NCBI GenBank assembly: GCA_964617015.1
Contig: CAZTVG010000002.1
Span: 30,066 to 94,065, forward strand
Source of the DNA: ASMP01 sp964617015
GTDB lineage: Archaea > Nanobdellota > Nanobdellia > Pacearchaeales > GW2011-AR1
DNA length: 64,000 bases
Reading direction: 5' to 3'
This document shows, in pieces, positions 7,555 to 14,976 of this stretch (positions are counted from its first letter, which is position 1; the number at the start of each line of letters is the position of its first letter). The position numbers and the translations under genes were made by a program. The notes beneath the pieces were generated by a model, which saw only the letters and a list, made by a program, of their open reading frames with translations, had not been told where the DNA came from and ran no database searches.

Positions 7555-10341
7555 ATGGAAAATAATCACACTAATTCTTCCAAGTATATATTAGGTGCAT
7601 TTTTTGTATTATCTGTTTTCTTGTTTTCTGTTGTGGGTGCTGTTACTGTTCTCCCAATGGAAGGATTGGCAAAAGATGATAATACAAATTTTGGCTCAAG
7701 TACTAATGAAGCATTAGGTATTGATGTAAATTTAAATTTAGATGAATTATTTGCAGGAGATGGACTTCAATATGAATACACTGTTTTAGATGGAGGTTCA
7801 TTTAATGGAGCGGCATCAGCAATTGCAGTAATAGACCTATTTGATGGAAGACATATTGTATTATTCCCAGGCTGGGGTGATAGAACAGGAACACACACTT
7901 TAGAATTTAGTGATACTTTAAGTGTAGCAACATCTGATAGTGGAGATAAGGTAGTAGATTTTGTTATTTATGATAGTAGTTGGATTTCTTCCTGGAGTAG
8001 CAATAATGAGTATGGTAATTGGAATTTCCTTAAAGCATCTGGTAGTAGTACTGGAGGAGTTCTTCCTTTAATAGGAGATGAGGTTGTTACAAGAGTAGCA
8101 ATCCAACATCAGGCTGCAAATACAGGACAAGAAGACCAAATAGAATCTATGTTGGTTAATGGAGAAACTTATTTACCAGATGTAGAAGGACCAACATTAA
8201 GCAATACCTTTTTAGAACCCCTTTATCCTACAACATCTGACCTAGTTACAATAAAAGCTAGTTTTAATGATAAAAGTGGTGTTGATAAAGCGGAAGTCAA
8301 ATGGAGCTTTTTTACTGTAGGAGATAATCTTGAATATCATACTCCTGGATATATTGAAATGATAGAATCTGAAGGGATTTTTAGTTCCCCTGCCCCCATT
8401 CCTTCTCCTATAACAGAAGGAGGTTTTGGAGAAGGTTATGTTGAATACAGTTTAAGACCTTATGATCTTTTTGGAAATCATGAAAGTACTGGTGTGACTG
8501 AAAATCCCTTTTATTTTACATATGATGACACAGCGCCCCAAACTTCAATAAATATTTTAGAAAATGAATTCATAACTTCTGAAACAGAAATCATTTTAAC
8601 TGCACTTGACCCAGATTTAGATGGCGCTGGAAATTATGTTCCTTCAGAGGTTAATTTTACTACATATCAAGTAGATAGTAATCCTGCTGTAAATTATACT
8701 GTTCCTTTCTTTATTATAGGAGATGATGGAACTCACATAGTAAAATTCTTCTCAGTAGATAATGCTGGAAATGTTGAATCAGAAAAAACCATAACTGTTA
8801 ATTTAGATAATACTGCTCCTATTACAACCGACGATTACCAATTTGATAATGTTTGGGTAAAAACCGACCAAACAATTACCCTAACTCCAAGTGACGATGG
8901 TTCTGACTTAGCTTGGACAAGATTCTGCTTAATATTAGGGTGTGATCCTGAAGGTGGGACAGATTACTTAGAGCCTGTGACAATTTCAACAGAAGGGATA
9001 ATACACTTTAGATATGCTTCAGCAGATAATGTTGGAAATGTGGAAACAACGCATGAGAAAATTGTCAAAATAGATAAAACAAATCCTGTTACAACAATTA
9101 ATTCGCCTGCTTCAGGCTCCTGGCAAAATACTGATTTCCAATTTGATGTAACTGATACTGACACAGGAGGGTCTGAGTTATCTTTATGTGAATATCAAGT
9201 TAAAGTAGGTTCAAACCTTATTATAAGTAAAGATTGGACAGTAAGAAATTGTTCAATGCCAATTACAATAACTGTAGGACTTTCCGGAGATTGTAATCTT
9301 GAAGGTGAAGATATGTGTCAAATTAATGTTAGAGCTCATGATGATGCTGGAAATAGGGGATTTACAAAATTTAGAAAATTCAGTATTGATTTTACAAACC
9401 CAACAATAATAGATGATTATGCTCATGATGGTGTTTGGGTTAATTCACCACAAATAGTTACTTTAACTCCACTTGATACAGATGGTTCTGGAATTGCTTC
9501 TGTATTTACTTGTGAAGAAGCTGAATGTGTTCCTGATACAATATTGGTAACCTCTTTTGCATTATCATTCATTGAATCCCAAGATACAATTGTAAGATAT
9601 CAGGCATTTGATGTCGCAGGAAATCCTTCAGTAATTGGAGAATTTAATGTTAAAATTGATTTAGAAAACCCTTCAGTAAACATAACCTCACCAAATTCAA
9701 CAGACAGAATGGACTTCTTTATTGTAAAGGCAGATGTAAGTGATACAGGAGGAAGTGAATTAGAAAATGTTACATTGACACTAAAAGATTCATCAGGAAA
9801 TATAATTGTAGGATTAGATAATGTTCAAATGGTTCAAATTTCAGGAACAGATAAATTTGAATTTTTAGTTAGAATGTGGGAGCTTGAAGCTGGAACTTAT
9901 ACTTTTGAAGTAACTGCAACAGATAACACAGGAAACGTTAATTTAACTACACAAGAATTCACTATAATTGAAAATGTAGCGCCTTCAAGAATCACTTCAA
10001 CAAATAATCAAGTATCTACAGAAACAGGTGGAACAGTAAGTTTTGATTTTGATGTGGTGGTTAGGAATGGTGGAAGCATTAAGTTTGGCATGGATGATGT
10101 TATAAGAATTGGTGATACTACAGGTTTTACACCTTTATCATTAAATGCAACAGTATCTAACGGAACAGTTAATGCAACTGTTGGAAGTGGAATTGAGTTT
10201 GTTGGAGCAGAAATTTTAGAACTTGAAGATTTAGACACAGAAACACCAAATGTTCAGGGAACTTTCACATTATATTTAGATTTCCCTCCAAATGTGGTTC
10301 CTGGAAATTATCCAATAAATTACTTCATTGATGTTGCATAA
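7555..10341 (+). CDS. Giant secreted surface protein with repeated Ig-like domains
   Basis: 928 residues. Signal peptide/anchor at about 12-32 (YILGAFFVLSVFLFSVVGAV). After a beta-rich region (50-215) there are at least five repeats of about 90 residues, each opening with a D-x-T-x-P-type start (for example DDTAPQTSI, DNTAPITTDDY, DKTNPVTTINSP, DLENPSVNITSP) at about 323, 416, 504, 611 and 701. This is the layout of bacterial Ig-like/cadherin-like adhesins. No C-terminal TM; the adjacent gene starts 1 nt after the stop and may supply the membrane anchor. Confidence 0.8.
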   Translation: MENNHTNSSKYILGAFFVLSVFLFSVVGAVTVLPMEGLAKDDNTNFGSSTNEALGIDVNLNLDELFAGDGLQYEYTVLDGGSFNGAASAIAVIDLFDGRHIVLFPGWGDRTGTHTLEFSDTLSVATSDSGDKVVDFVIYDSSWISSWSSNNEYGNWNFLKASGSSTGGVLPLIGDEVVTRVAIQHQAANTGQEDQIESMLVNGETYLPDVEGPTLSNTFLEPLYPTTSDLVTIKASFNDKSGVDKAEVKWSFFTVGDNLEYHTPGYIEMIESEGIFSSPAPIPSPITEGGFGEGYVEYSLRPYDLFGNHESTGVTENPFYFTYDDTAPQTSINILENEFITSETEIILTALDPDLDGAGNYVPSEVNFTTYQVDSNPAVNYTVPFFIIGDDGTHIVKFFSVDNAGNVESEKTITVNLDNTAPITTDDYQFDNVWVKTDQTITLTPSDDGSDLAWTRFCLILGCDPEGGTDYLEPVTISTEGIIHFRYASADNVGNVETTHEKIVKIDKTNPVTTINSPASGSWQNTDFQFDVTDTDTGGSELSLCEYQVKVGSNLIISKDWTVRNCSMPITITVGLSGDCNLEGEDMCQINVRAHDDAGNRGFTKFRKFSIDFTNPTIIDDYAHDGVWVNSPQIVTLTPLDTDGSGIASVFTCEEAECVPDTILVTSFALSFIESQDTIVRYQAFDVAGNPSVIGEFNVKIDLENPSVNITSPNSTDRMDFFIVKADVSDTGGSELENVTLTLKDSSGNIIVGLDNVQMVQISGTDKFEFLVRMWELEAGTYTFEVTATDNTGNVNLTTQEFTIIENVAPSRITSTNNQVSTETGGTVSFDFDVVVRNGGSIKFGMDDVIRIGDTTGFTPLSLNATVSNGTVNATVGSGIEFVGAEILELEDLDTETPNVQGTFTLYLDFPPNVVPGNYPINYFIDVA

Positions 10342-10342
10342 A

Positions 10343-10768
10343 ATGAAAAATTACTTTTTGTTTGCATTAATTTTAATAATATCTATTTACAGTGTAAATG
10401 CTCTTTATCAAGGAACTTTAGATGTAGGTGTTGGAGAATCTCCTAGTGTTGAAGTCGGTGAACCTCCTGCTGTTATAGTTACAGATGGTGGCGGAGGTAA
10501 CGGTGGAGGAGGTGGCTCTGGTGGTAGAGGCACATCTGAACCATTTGTAGAAATTTTTAATCAAACATTAGGAATCAATGAAGAAGGTGAAATAGTGGAA
10601 AGCCAAACAAGTACTAACATAGAACAAGAACAAACAAGCCAGGGGATATTTTCTCCCATCACAGGAGCTATAATCGGCTTTGCAAAAAAACCAATGACAT
10701 TATTTTCAATGATTTTTTTAGTTTTAATAATTGTTCTGGCATTAATAATTCTAAAAAGAAATAAATAG
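10343..10768 (+). CDS. Small surface protein with Gly-rich linker and C-terminal TM
   Basis: About 141 residues from the ATG 1 nt after the previous stop. Signal peptide FLFALILIISIYSVNA, then a short beta segment, a Gly-rich linker (TDGGGGNGGGGGSGGRG), an acidic Gln-rich region, and a C-terminal TM helix (LFSMIFLVLIIVLALIIL) with a KRNK stop-transfer end. The segment PITGAIIGF precedes the TM. Translational coupling suggests it works with the 928-aa protein, for example as its membrane-side partner. Confidence 0.65.
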   Translation: MKNYFLFALILIISIYSVNALYQGTLDVGVGESPSVEVGEPPAVIVTDGGGGNGGGGGSGGRGTSEPFVEIFNQTLGINEEGEIVESQTSTNIEQEQTSQGIFSPITGAIIGFAKKPMTLFSMIFLVLIIVLALIILKRNK

Positions 10769-10848
10769 TTGAAAACTCTGTTTAAAAAGTTAAAATCTCT
10801 ATTTTTGGGTATAGATAGATTTTTAAATCTCTAATTTACTTATTAATT

Positions 10849-11232
10849 ATGAAAAAAGCAGTTTTGATTGTAGCGTTTATATTTATTCTTCTTAGTATTA
10901 GTCTGGTAAGTGCTGTTCTTACATACAATTCCGCACAATCAAATGTCTGTAATAGAGAATATGGAGATGGGTTTGATGATGATGTTATTGATAATTTATT
11001 TAAAGGGTTAAAGAAATTAGAATCTAAAGAAGTGTCAAGTGGTGTTATTCAATTTAGGGAAACATCAGAGGGTGTTTTTCAAATTAGGGAAGTATCAGAT
11101 AGTGCTATTCAATTGAAAGGAAACTGGGATAAAGTAAAGAGTTTACCTTGTGATTTGAGGGAAGAACTAGGATTAGAAGTATGTGAAGAGGCAGTACCTA
11201 TATGTGATGGTACATCACGGGAAAGTTGTTAA
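10849..11232 (+). CDS. Secreted hypothetical protein with short internal repeats
   Basis: 127 residues. Signal peptide VLIVAFIFILLSISLVSA. Residues about 63-90 hold three imperfect 10-11-residue repeats (GVIQFRETSE, GVFQIREVSD, AIQLKGNWD). Five Cys, four near the C-terminus, suggest disulfides outside the cell. I do not recognise a family. A TATA-like box (TTTTTAAATC) lies about 25 nt before the ATG, consistent with leaderless expression. Confidence 0.6.
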   Translation: MKKAVLIVAFIFILLSISLVSAVLTYNSAQSNVCNREYGDGFDDDVIDNLFKGLKKLESKEVSSGVIQFRETSEGVFQIREVSDSAIQLKGNWDKVKSLPCDLREELGLEVCEEAVPICDGTSRESC

Positions 11233-11385
11233 GCTTTCGAAATTAATTTTATGAGTAGATAAATTTATTGAGAATTCTGTTTAAAAAGTAAGATGATTTA
11301 AGGATTTATTAAACAAAACCCTTAAAAACTCCTTATTCCCCTTTGGCACAGAAAACTATAAAATTGTATGATTCTTAGGGGGTTT

Positions 11386-12111
11386 ATGACACTCAAGATT
11401 TTTGTAAGTTCTCATCATAAAGATTATAGTCTCGCTAATGAAATAAAATCTTTCTTAGAAGTTTTTGGGTTGGAAGTATTTGTAGCACATAAAGATATAG
11501 AAGCCTCTAAGGATTGGATAGAAGTCATCCATCAGAAAATTAAGGATTGTGATATTTTTATGCCTCTTTTAACAAAAAATTTTTATAAATCTCAATGGAC
11601 AGATCAAGAATCTGGAATTGCATATACCCACCATAGAAGAATCCTTTCTATTAAAATAGACGAAACTCCAAGAGGTTTCATAGGTAAATACCAAGCGCTT
11701 TATTTTGATAATTCAACAGAAGAAAATCAAAGGAAAAGAGAGTTAATGAAGATTTTTGATAGGATAAAAACAGATTTTTCGCAAGAAATCAAGAACTCTT
11801 TAATTAATTCGTTGGAGAGACCTTATACCTCCACCTATAAAATAGCTTCTAGTAAAATTAGATTGCTCGATAGAATGCAACCTTTTAGTGCAGCAGAAAT
11901 TAATCTTATAATGAATAAAAGTTTAGAAAATGATCAGATTTATGATAATGGACTTCTGAGATCTATCCTAAAAAATTGGCTTACAAAATATGATAAAGAG
12001 ATCTTACCAGAAATAAAAGAAAAGATTGCGATTACGATAAGGGTTCCTAGTGAAGCAGAAATTGAACAACTTATTGATAAAGAAGCAGTAAAGGATCCAA
12101 CAATTCTATAA
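11386..12111 (+). CDS. TIR-domain protein, possible immune NADase
   Basis: About 241 residues from ATG 11386, which follows a GGGGG tract; ATG 11368 is an alternative. The first 130 residues are a TIR fold: KIFVSSHHKDYSLANEIKS (strand A and box 1), DIEASKDW, KDCDIFMPLLTKNF, and SQWTDQESGIAY, where the Glu at about 75 fits the catalytic Glu of NAD-cleaving TIRs. The C-terminal 110 residues are helical and unknown. TIR proteins in prokaryotes often act as NADases in antiviral defence; here the neighbours are a transposase relic and an orphan Ntn hydrolase. Confidence 0.75.
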   Translation: MTLKIFVSSHHKDYSLANEIKSFLEVFGLEVFVAHKDIEASKDWIEVIHQKIKDCDIFMPLLTKNFYKSQWTDQESGIAYTHHRRILSIKIDETPRGFIGKYQALYFDNSTEENQRKRELMKIFDRIKTDFSQEIKNSLINSLERPYTSTYKIASSKIRLLDRMQPFSAAEINLIMNKSLENDQIYDNGLLRSILKNWLTKYDKEILPEIKEKIAITIRVPSEAEIEQLIDKEAVKDPTIL

Positions 12112-12224
12112 GAAAGAATGTAAGGGACAAAATAACACCAGCAGAAAAGTGTGGAATTGGTGTAGATAGAAATAGATGGAATACTCTTTTAATGGAAAGT
12201 TTAAATAATAAAGATAATGCATAA
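12111..12224 (+). pseudogene. Transposase C-terminal remnant
   Basis: In frame with base 12111 the sequence reads NVRDKITPAEKCGIGVDRN and RWNTLLMES before a TAA at 12222-12224. The pattern TPAE-x-x-GI-x(n)-W-x-x-L is common near the C-terminus of DDE transposases. No start or catalytic part is visible upstream because the TIR gene occupies that sequence. Recognition rests on one short motif. Confidence 0.35.
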
Positions 12225-12228
12225 AAAT

Positions 12229-12969
12229 ATGACCTACATAATTACTCTTGCTGGAAAAGATTCAATTTATATGGCTTCAGATTCTCGTCTTGAATATTTT
12301 AATGAAAAAGAAATTAACGGAGAAAAATATAAAGAAATAGTTGCATTTGCAGATTGTATCAAAAAAACATTTTTTATTGAAAATTTAAAAATAGGAATAC
12401 AATTTAGTGGAATTGGATTTTTACCAGATAAAGAAGAAAAATACCCCCTTTCATATTTTATTAAAAAATTAGAAGATAAAAATAGTAGTTCAGTGGATGA
12501 AAGTTTTGAACTGGTGTTTAATTTTTTTAAGGATTTAAGTATTGAAGGAGATACTGGACAATATGTTAAAGGAATAATGTCTGCAATAGATAAAGGAGAT
12601 AAAAAAGTTTGTCTATTTAATACATTTGATAATGATTTTAGAGTAGAGAAGTTAGAACCAGCTCAATATGTTGAAAACGAAAAGATTGGGGGGAGTTTTA
12701 GTTTGAGTAAAGATAAAATAATCCAAGAAATTAAAAAAAGAATCGCACAAAAATCAAGAGAAAAATGGTGGACTATTGGGGGAAAAATTACACTATTAGA
12801 AATAAACCAAGAATCACACTCTTTTTTATTAGAATCTGACGATTTTTCACAAAGCCAAAAAGAATTAATTAGATGTTTTAGGGGGGATTTAAATAAAATT
12901 AATGGAAGAATACTAACATATTCAAAATTAGTAAAGTATGAACTCCCGACATTTGACAAGCGAGGATGA
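12229..12969 (+). CDS. Orphan proteasome-like Ntn hydrolase
   Basis: 246 residues from ATG 12229 (ATG 12217 is also possible). If Met is removed, the protein begins TYIITLAGKDSIYMASDSR. This places Thr1, Asp17 and Arg19 exactly as in proteasome beta subunits (compare PsmB in this window, TTILGIVCRDGVVMAADR). A Lys-Lys at 44-45 before FFIENLKIGIQFSGIG aligns with the Lys33 region, with an insertion of about 11 residues. GGSF near 150 and IGGKITLLEI near 180 fit later strands. Predicted threonine-type hydrolase, partner unknown; it neighbours a TIR gene. Confidence 0.6.
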   Translation: MTYIITLAGKDSIYMASDSRLEYFNEKEINGEKYKEIVAFADCIKKTFFIENLKIGIQFSGIGFLPDKEEKYPLSYFIKKLEDKNSSSVDESFELVFNFFKDLSIEGDTGQYVKGIMSAIDKGDKKVCLFNTFDNDFRVEKLEPAQYVENEKIGGSFSLSKDKIIQEIKKRIAQKSREKWWTIGGKITLLEINQESHSFLLESDDFSQSQKELIRCFRGDLNKINGRILTYSKLVKYELPTFDKRG

Positions 12970-13015
12970 TTTAATTAAAACTCCCTAAGATTTGACAATC
13001 CCACCCCTCAAAAAC

Positions 13016-13023
13016 TTTATAAA
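13016..13023 (+). promoter_or_regulatory. TATA box of the SRP RNA gene
   Basis: TTTATAAA centred about 26 bp before the predicted SRP RNA 5' end at 13045. Confidence 0.6.
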
Positions 13024-13031
13024 TGGTTATG

Positions 13032-13056
13032 AACCTAGTCTACCGTAGACTAGGTT
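13032..13056. promoter_or_regulatory. 12-bp perfect palindrome across the SRP RNA start
   Basis: AACCTAGTCTAC and GTAGACTAGGTT are exact reverse complements separated by one C. The right arm begins the SRP RNA and contains GTAGAC, which also pairs with GTCTAC at the RNA 3' end. The left arm lies between TATA box and predicted start. It may be a protein site, or a processing structure if transcription starts further upstream. Confidence 0.5.
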
Positions 13057-13304
13057 GGCGGGTTAGCCCACCGCTGCTTGCAAATGGGCTTTATGGCAGA
13101 CTGCAAGGAAGGGCGTGATTGGCATCGTTGAAAAGTCCTTGTTTGGACGTTGACGCTTTGTCCGCTTCGATCTTGCAGATGCAAAACGGGTCAGACCTTG
13201 ATCGGAGCAGCCCTAAACATTTGTTAAGATGCTTGGCGGGTCGCAGAGCCGAGGAAGAATAAGGGTAGCTTTTTGGCAATCCTTAAGCAAACTTCCGGGT
13301 CTAC
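13045..13304 (+). ncRNA. ffs: Archaeal signal recognition particle (7S) RNA
   Basis: About 260 nt and distinctly more G+C-rich than its surroundings. The SRP54-binding helix 8 is recognisable: GGGTCAG at 13188-13194 and GGAGCAGCCC at 13204-13213, giving the conserved asymmetric loop. The 5' GTAGAC pairs with GTCTAC at 13299-13304 (helix 1), followed by a T6 run that fits termination. The 5' part holds GC-rich stems of the Alu-like domain (GGCGGGTTAGCCCACCGC). The helix 8 end loop is CC-TTGATC-GG rather than a GNRA-type tetraloop. Confidence 0.85.
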
Positions 13305-13334
13305 ATTTTTTCTATAGAAAGATTTATATAATAA

Positions 13335-13355
13335 TTATACATAAAGGTTATACAT
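13335..13355 (+). promoter_or_regulatory. Direct repeats TTATACAT before vapB (copy 1)
   Basis: TTATACAT at 13335-13342 and 13348-13355 lie between a TATA box (TTTATATAAT at about 13323) and the ATG, the second overlapping the start codon. The same half site builds the palindrome before the second vapB at 61860. Likely autoregulation site of the antitoxin. Confidence 0.5.
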
Positions 13356-13581
13356 GGCAGTAGAGGTTAAAACTAAGAAATGGGGAAATTCCATAGGAAT
13401 CATAATACCTAGTGAGACTGTTGAAAGACTTGATATAAAACCAGAAGAAAGAATAGTTGTTGAAATAAGCAAAGAATCTAATGTCCTTAAAGAAATGTTT
13501 GGGACAATGAAATCTGAGAAGACGGCCAAACAGATTGTTGATGAAGCGCATAAAGAATTGGAAAGCAAATGGATGAAATAA
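13354..13581 (+). CDS. vapB: AbrB-type antitoxin of a VapBC module
   Basis: 75 residues. The SpoVT-AbrB swapped-hairpin motif is clear: KTKKWGNSIGIIIPSETVER, followed by PEERIVVEI. A helical tail (about 45-75) would wrap the toxin. Starts leaderless under the TTATACAT repeats and overlaps vapC by 13 nt. It resembles the second antitoxin at 61605-61859. Confidence 0.88.
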   Translation: MAVEVKTKKWGNSIGIIIPSETVERLDIKPEERIVVEISKESNVLKEMFGTMKSEKTAKQIVDEAHKELESKWMK

Positions 13582-13943
13582 AGAGGTGTCTTGATACTTA
13601 CGTATTGGTTGAAATAAAACTAGGAAATCCTAAATTTTCAGATTATTTTAAATCCAGGTTTGTTATCGTAGATTTAATATTAGCAGAATTTTATAGTGTT
13701 CTTCTTCGGGAGGAAAGTGAAGAAGTGGCCGAATATTGGTTTAAAAAACTTGAAGGTTATTCAGTTTCAGTGAGCAAAAAAATTCTTATTGAGGCAGTAA
13801 AATTTAGATATAAACACAAGAGATCAAGAATTTCATTTTTTGATGCTGTTGGATATATCTTTTCGCTAAAAAATGGTTATAAATTTGTCACAGGAGATAA
13901 AGAATTTAAAAAACTAGACAATGTGGAGTTTAGGAAGAAATGA
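13569..13943 (+). CDS. vapC: PIN-domain toxin VapC
   Basis: 124 residues. PIN ribonuclease fold with the acidic residues in order: CLDTYVLVEI (Asp), LILAEFYSVL (Glu), SFFDAVGYIF (Asp) and FVTGDKEFKKL (Asp). VapC toxins cleave tRNA or rRNA. It is translated from an overlap with vapB and its TGA overlaps the ATG of the winged-helix gene (ATGA), giving a three-gene operon. Confidence 0.9.
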   Translation: MDEIKRCLDTYVLVEIKLGNPKFSDYFKSRFVIVDLILAEFYSVLLREESEEVAEYWFKKLEGYSVSVSKKILIEAVKFRYKHKRSRISFFDAVGYIFSLKNGYKFVTGDKEFKKLDNVEFRKK

Positions 13944-14275
13944 AAAGGAACAGGTCCCTTCTTTTGGAAAATTTTGGAGATACTCCTCAGTTGAGAGTTT
14001 TGGATTTTTTGATAGATAATCACTTCTTTGATTTTCCTATGACAGAAATAGCTAGAGAAAGCAATGTTAGCTATAATTCTATTAAATCTTTCTTTCAAAA
14101 ATTCGTTGAATCTGGAATCTTGGTTAAAACTAGAAAAGTGGGAAAATCAGATTATTATAAGATGAACCTTGAAAATTCTTTTGTTAAAAATCTCATTAGG
14201 CTTGACTGGAATTTGGTAAAATCTAATTTAGGAATAGAAGAAAAAACAGCTGCACCCGCCAAGGTTAAACACTAA
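13940..14275 (+). CDS. Winged-helix DNA-binding protein
   Basis: 111 residues. Residues about 14-90 form a winged helix: RVLDFLIDNHFFDFPMTEIA, then ARESNVSYNSIKSFFQKFVE as recognition helix, and GILVKTRKVGKSDYYKMN as the wing. It overlaps vapC by 4 nt. A third regulator-like gene is not part of classical VapBC, so it may add control to the module. No catalytic or ligand domain is seen. Confidence 0.75.
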   Translation: MKRNRSLLLENFGDTPQLRVLDFLIDNHFFDFPMTEIARESNVSYNSIKSFFQKFVESGILVKTRKVGKSDYYKMNLENSFVKNLIRLDWNLVKSNLGIEEKTAAPAKVKH

Positions 14276-14305
14276 ATTAATAAACTATTTTTTCCTTTGG
14301 GAAAT

Positions 14306-14842
14306 ATGAAAAGAGGCAGGGGTGGAATGGGTAAAACTGGACAGTTTTATCTTATTGCTGCAATTATTCTTGCTTCAATAATCATCGGAATTGTTACTGT
14401 CTCAAATTATTCTAAAAGAGATTCAATCACAAGATTTCAGGATTTAAAAGAGGAACTTCAGATAGAAAGCGAAAATGTCCTAGATTACGGAATATACAAC
14501 AAATTTAATGAAGCACAAATGTACGGGCTTTTAAATGATTTTACACAAGAGTATATAGATTCAGAATCAGGAGACAAGGATTTATATTTTGTGTTCGGAA
14601 ATGAGAATAACATAACTGTAAAAGGATATCAGAAATCAGATAAAATAATTTCTGTTAGTTCTGGAGCTTCATTAACAATAACCCAAGAAGCCGGCGAATT
14701 TATAGGAAGCATTGACCCCAGTGAAAATGATATAATCCTCTATATAGGAGATAATTCATATACCTTTAAACTAAACAAAGGGGAGAACTTCTATTTTGTT
14801 ATTTCCCAGCAGGGTGAAGGAGGTTACATAGTCAGCGGATAA
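14306..14842 (+). CDS. Type IV pilin-like protein
   Basis: About 178 residues from ATG 14306. Class III signal peptide: basic start MKRGRGGMGKTG, then QFYLIAAIILASIIIGIVTV; cleavage would be after the second G before QF. The rest is a beta-rich globular domain with no Cys. First gene of the pilus region, probably a minor or major pseudopilin. Confidence 0.65.
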   Translation: MKRGRGGMGKTGQFYLIAAIILASIIIGIVTVSNYSKRDSITRFQDLKEELQIESENVLDYGIYNKFNEAQMYGLLNDFTQEYIDSESGDKDLYFVFGNENNITVKGYQKSDKIISVSSGASLTITQEAGEFIGSIDPSENDIILYIGDNSYTFKLNKGENFYFVISQQGEGGYIVSG

Positions 14843-14976
14843 AATGAATGAAAGAAGCAAAATGATGTTAAATAAATATGAAACTGAAAGCAGTGGTAAA
14901 GTGTTTAGATATAAGTTAATGGATTTTGAGATTAACAATCAAAACCAATCCTGCGAAGCAGACAATTTTACATAAA

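Noticed and set aside
13091..13279. 62-aa minus-strand ORF
   Set aside because: Lies wholly inside the SRP RNA; composition reflects the RNA stems.
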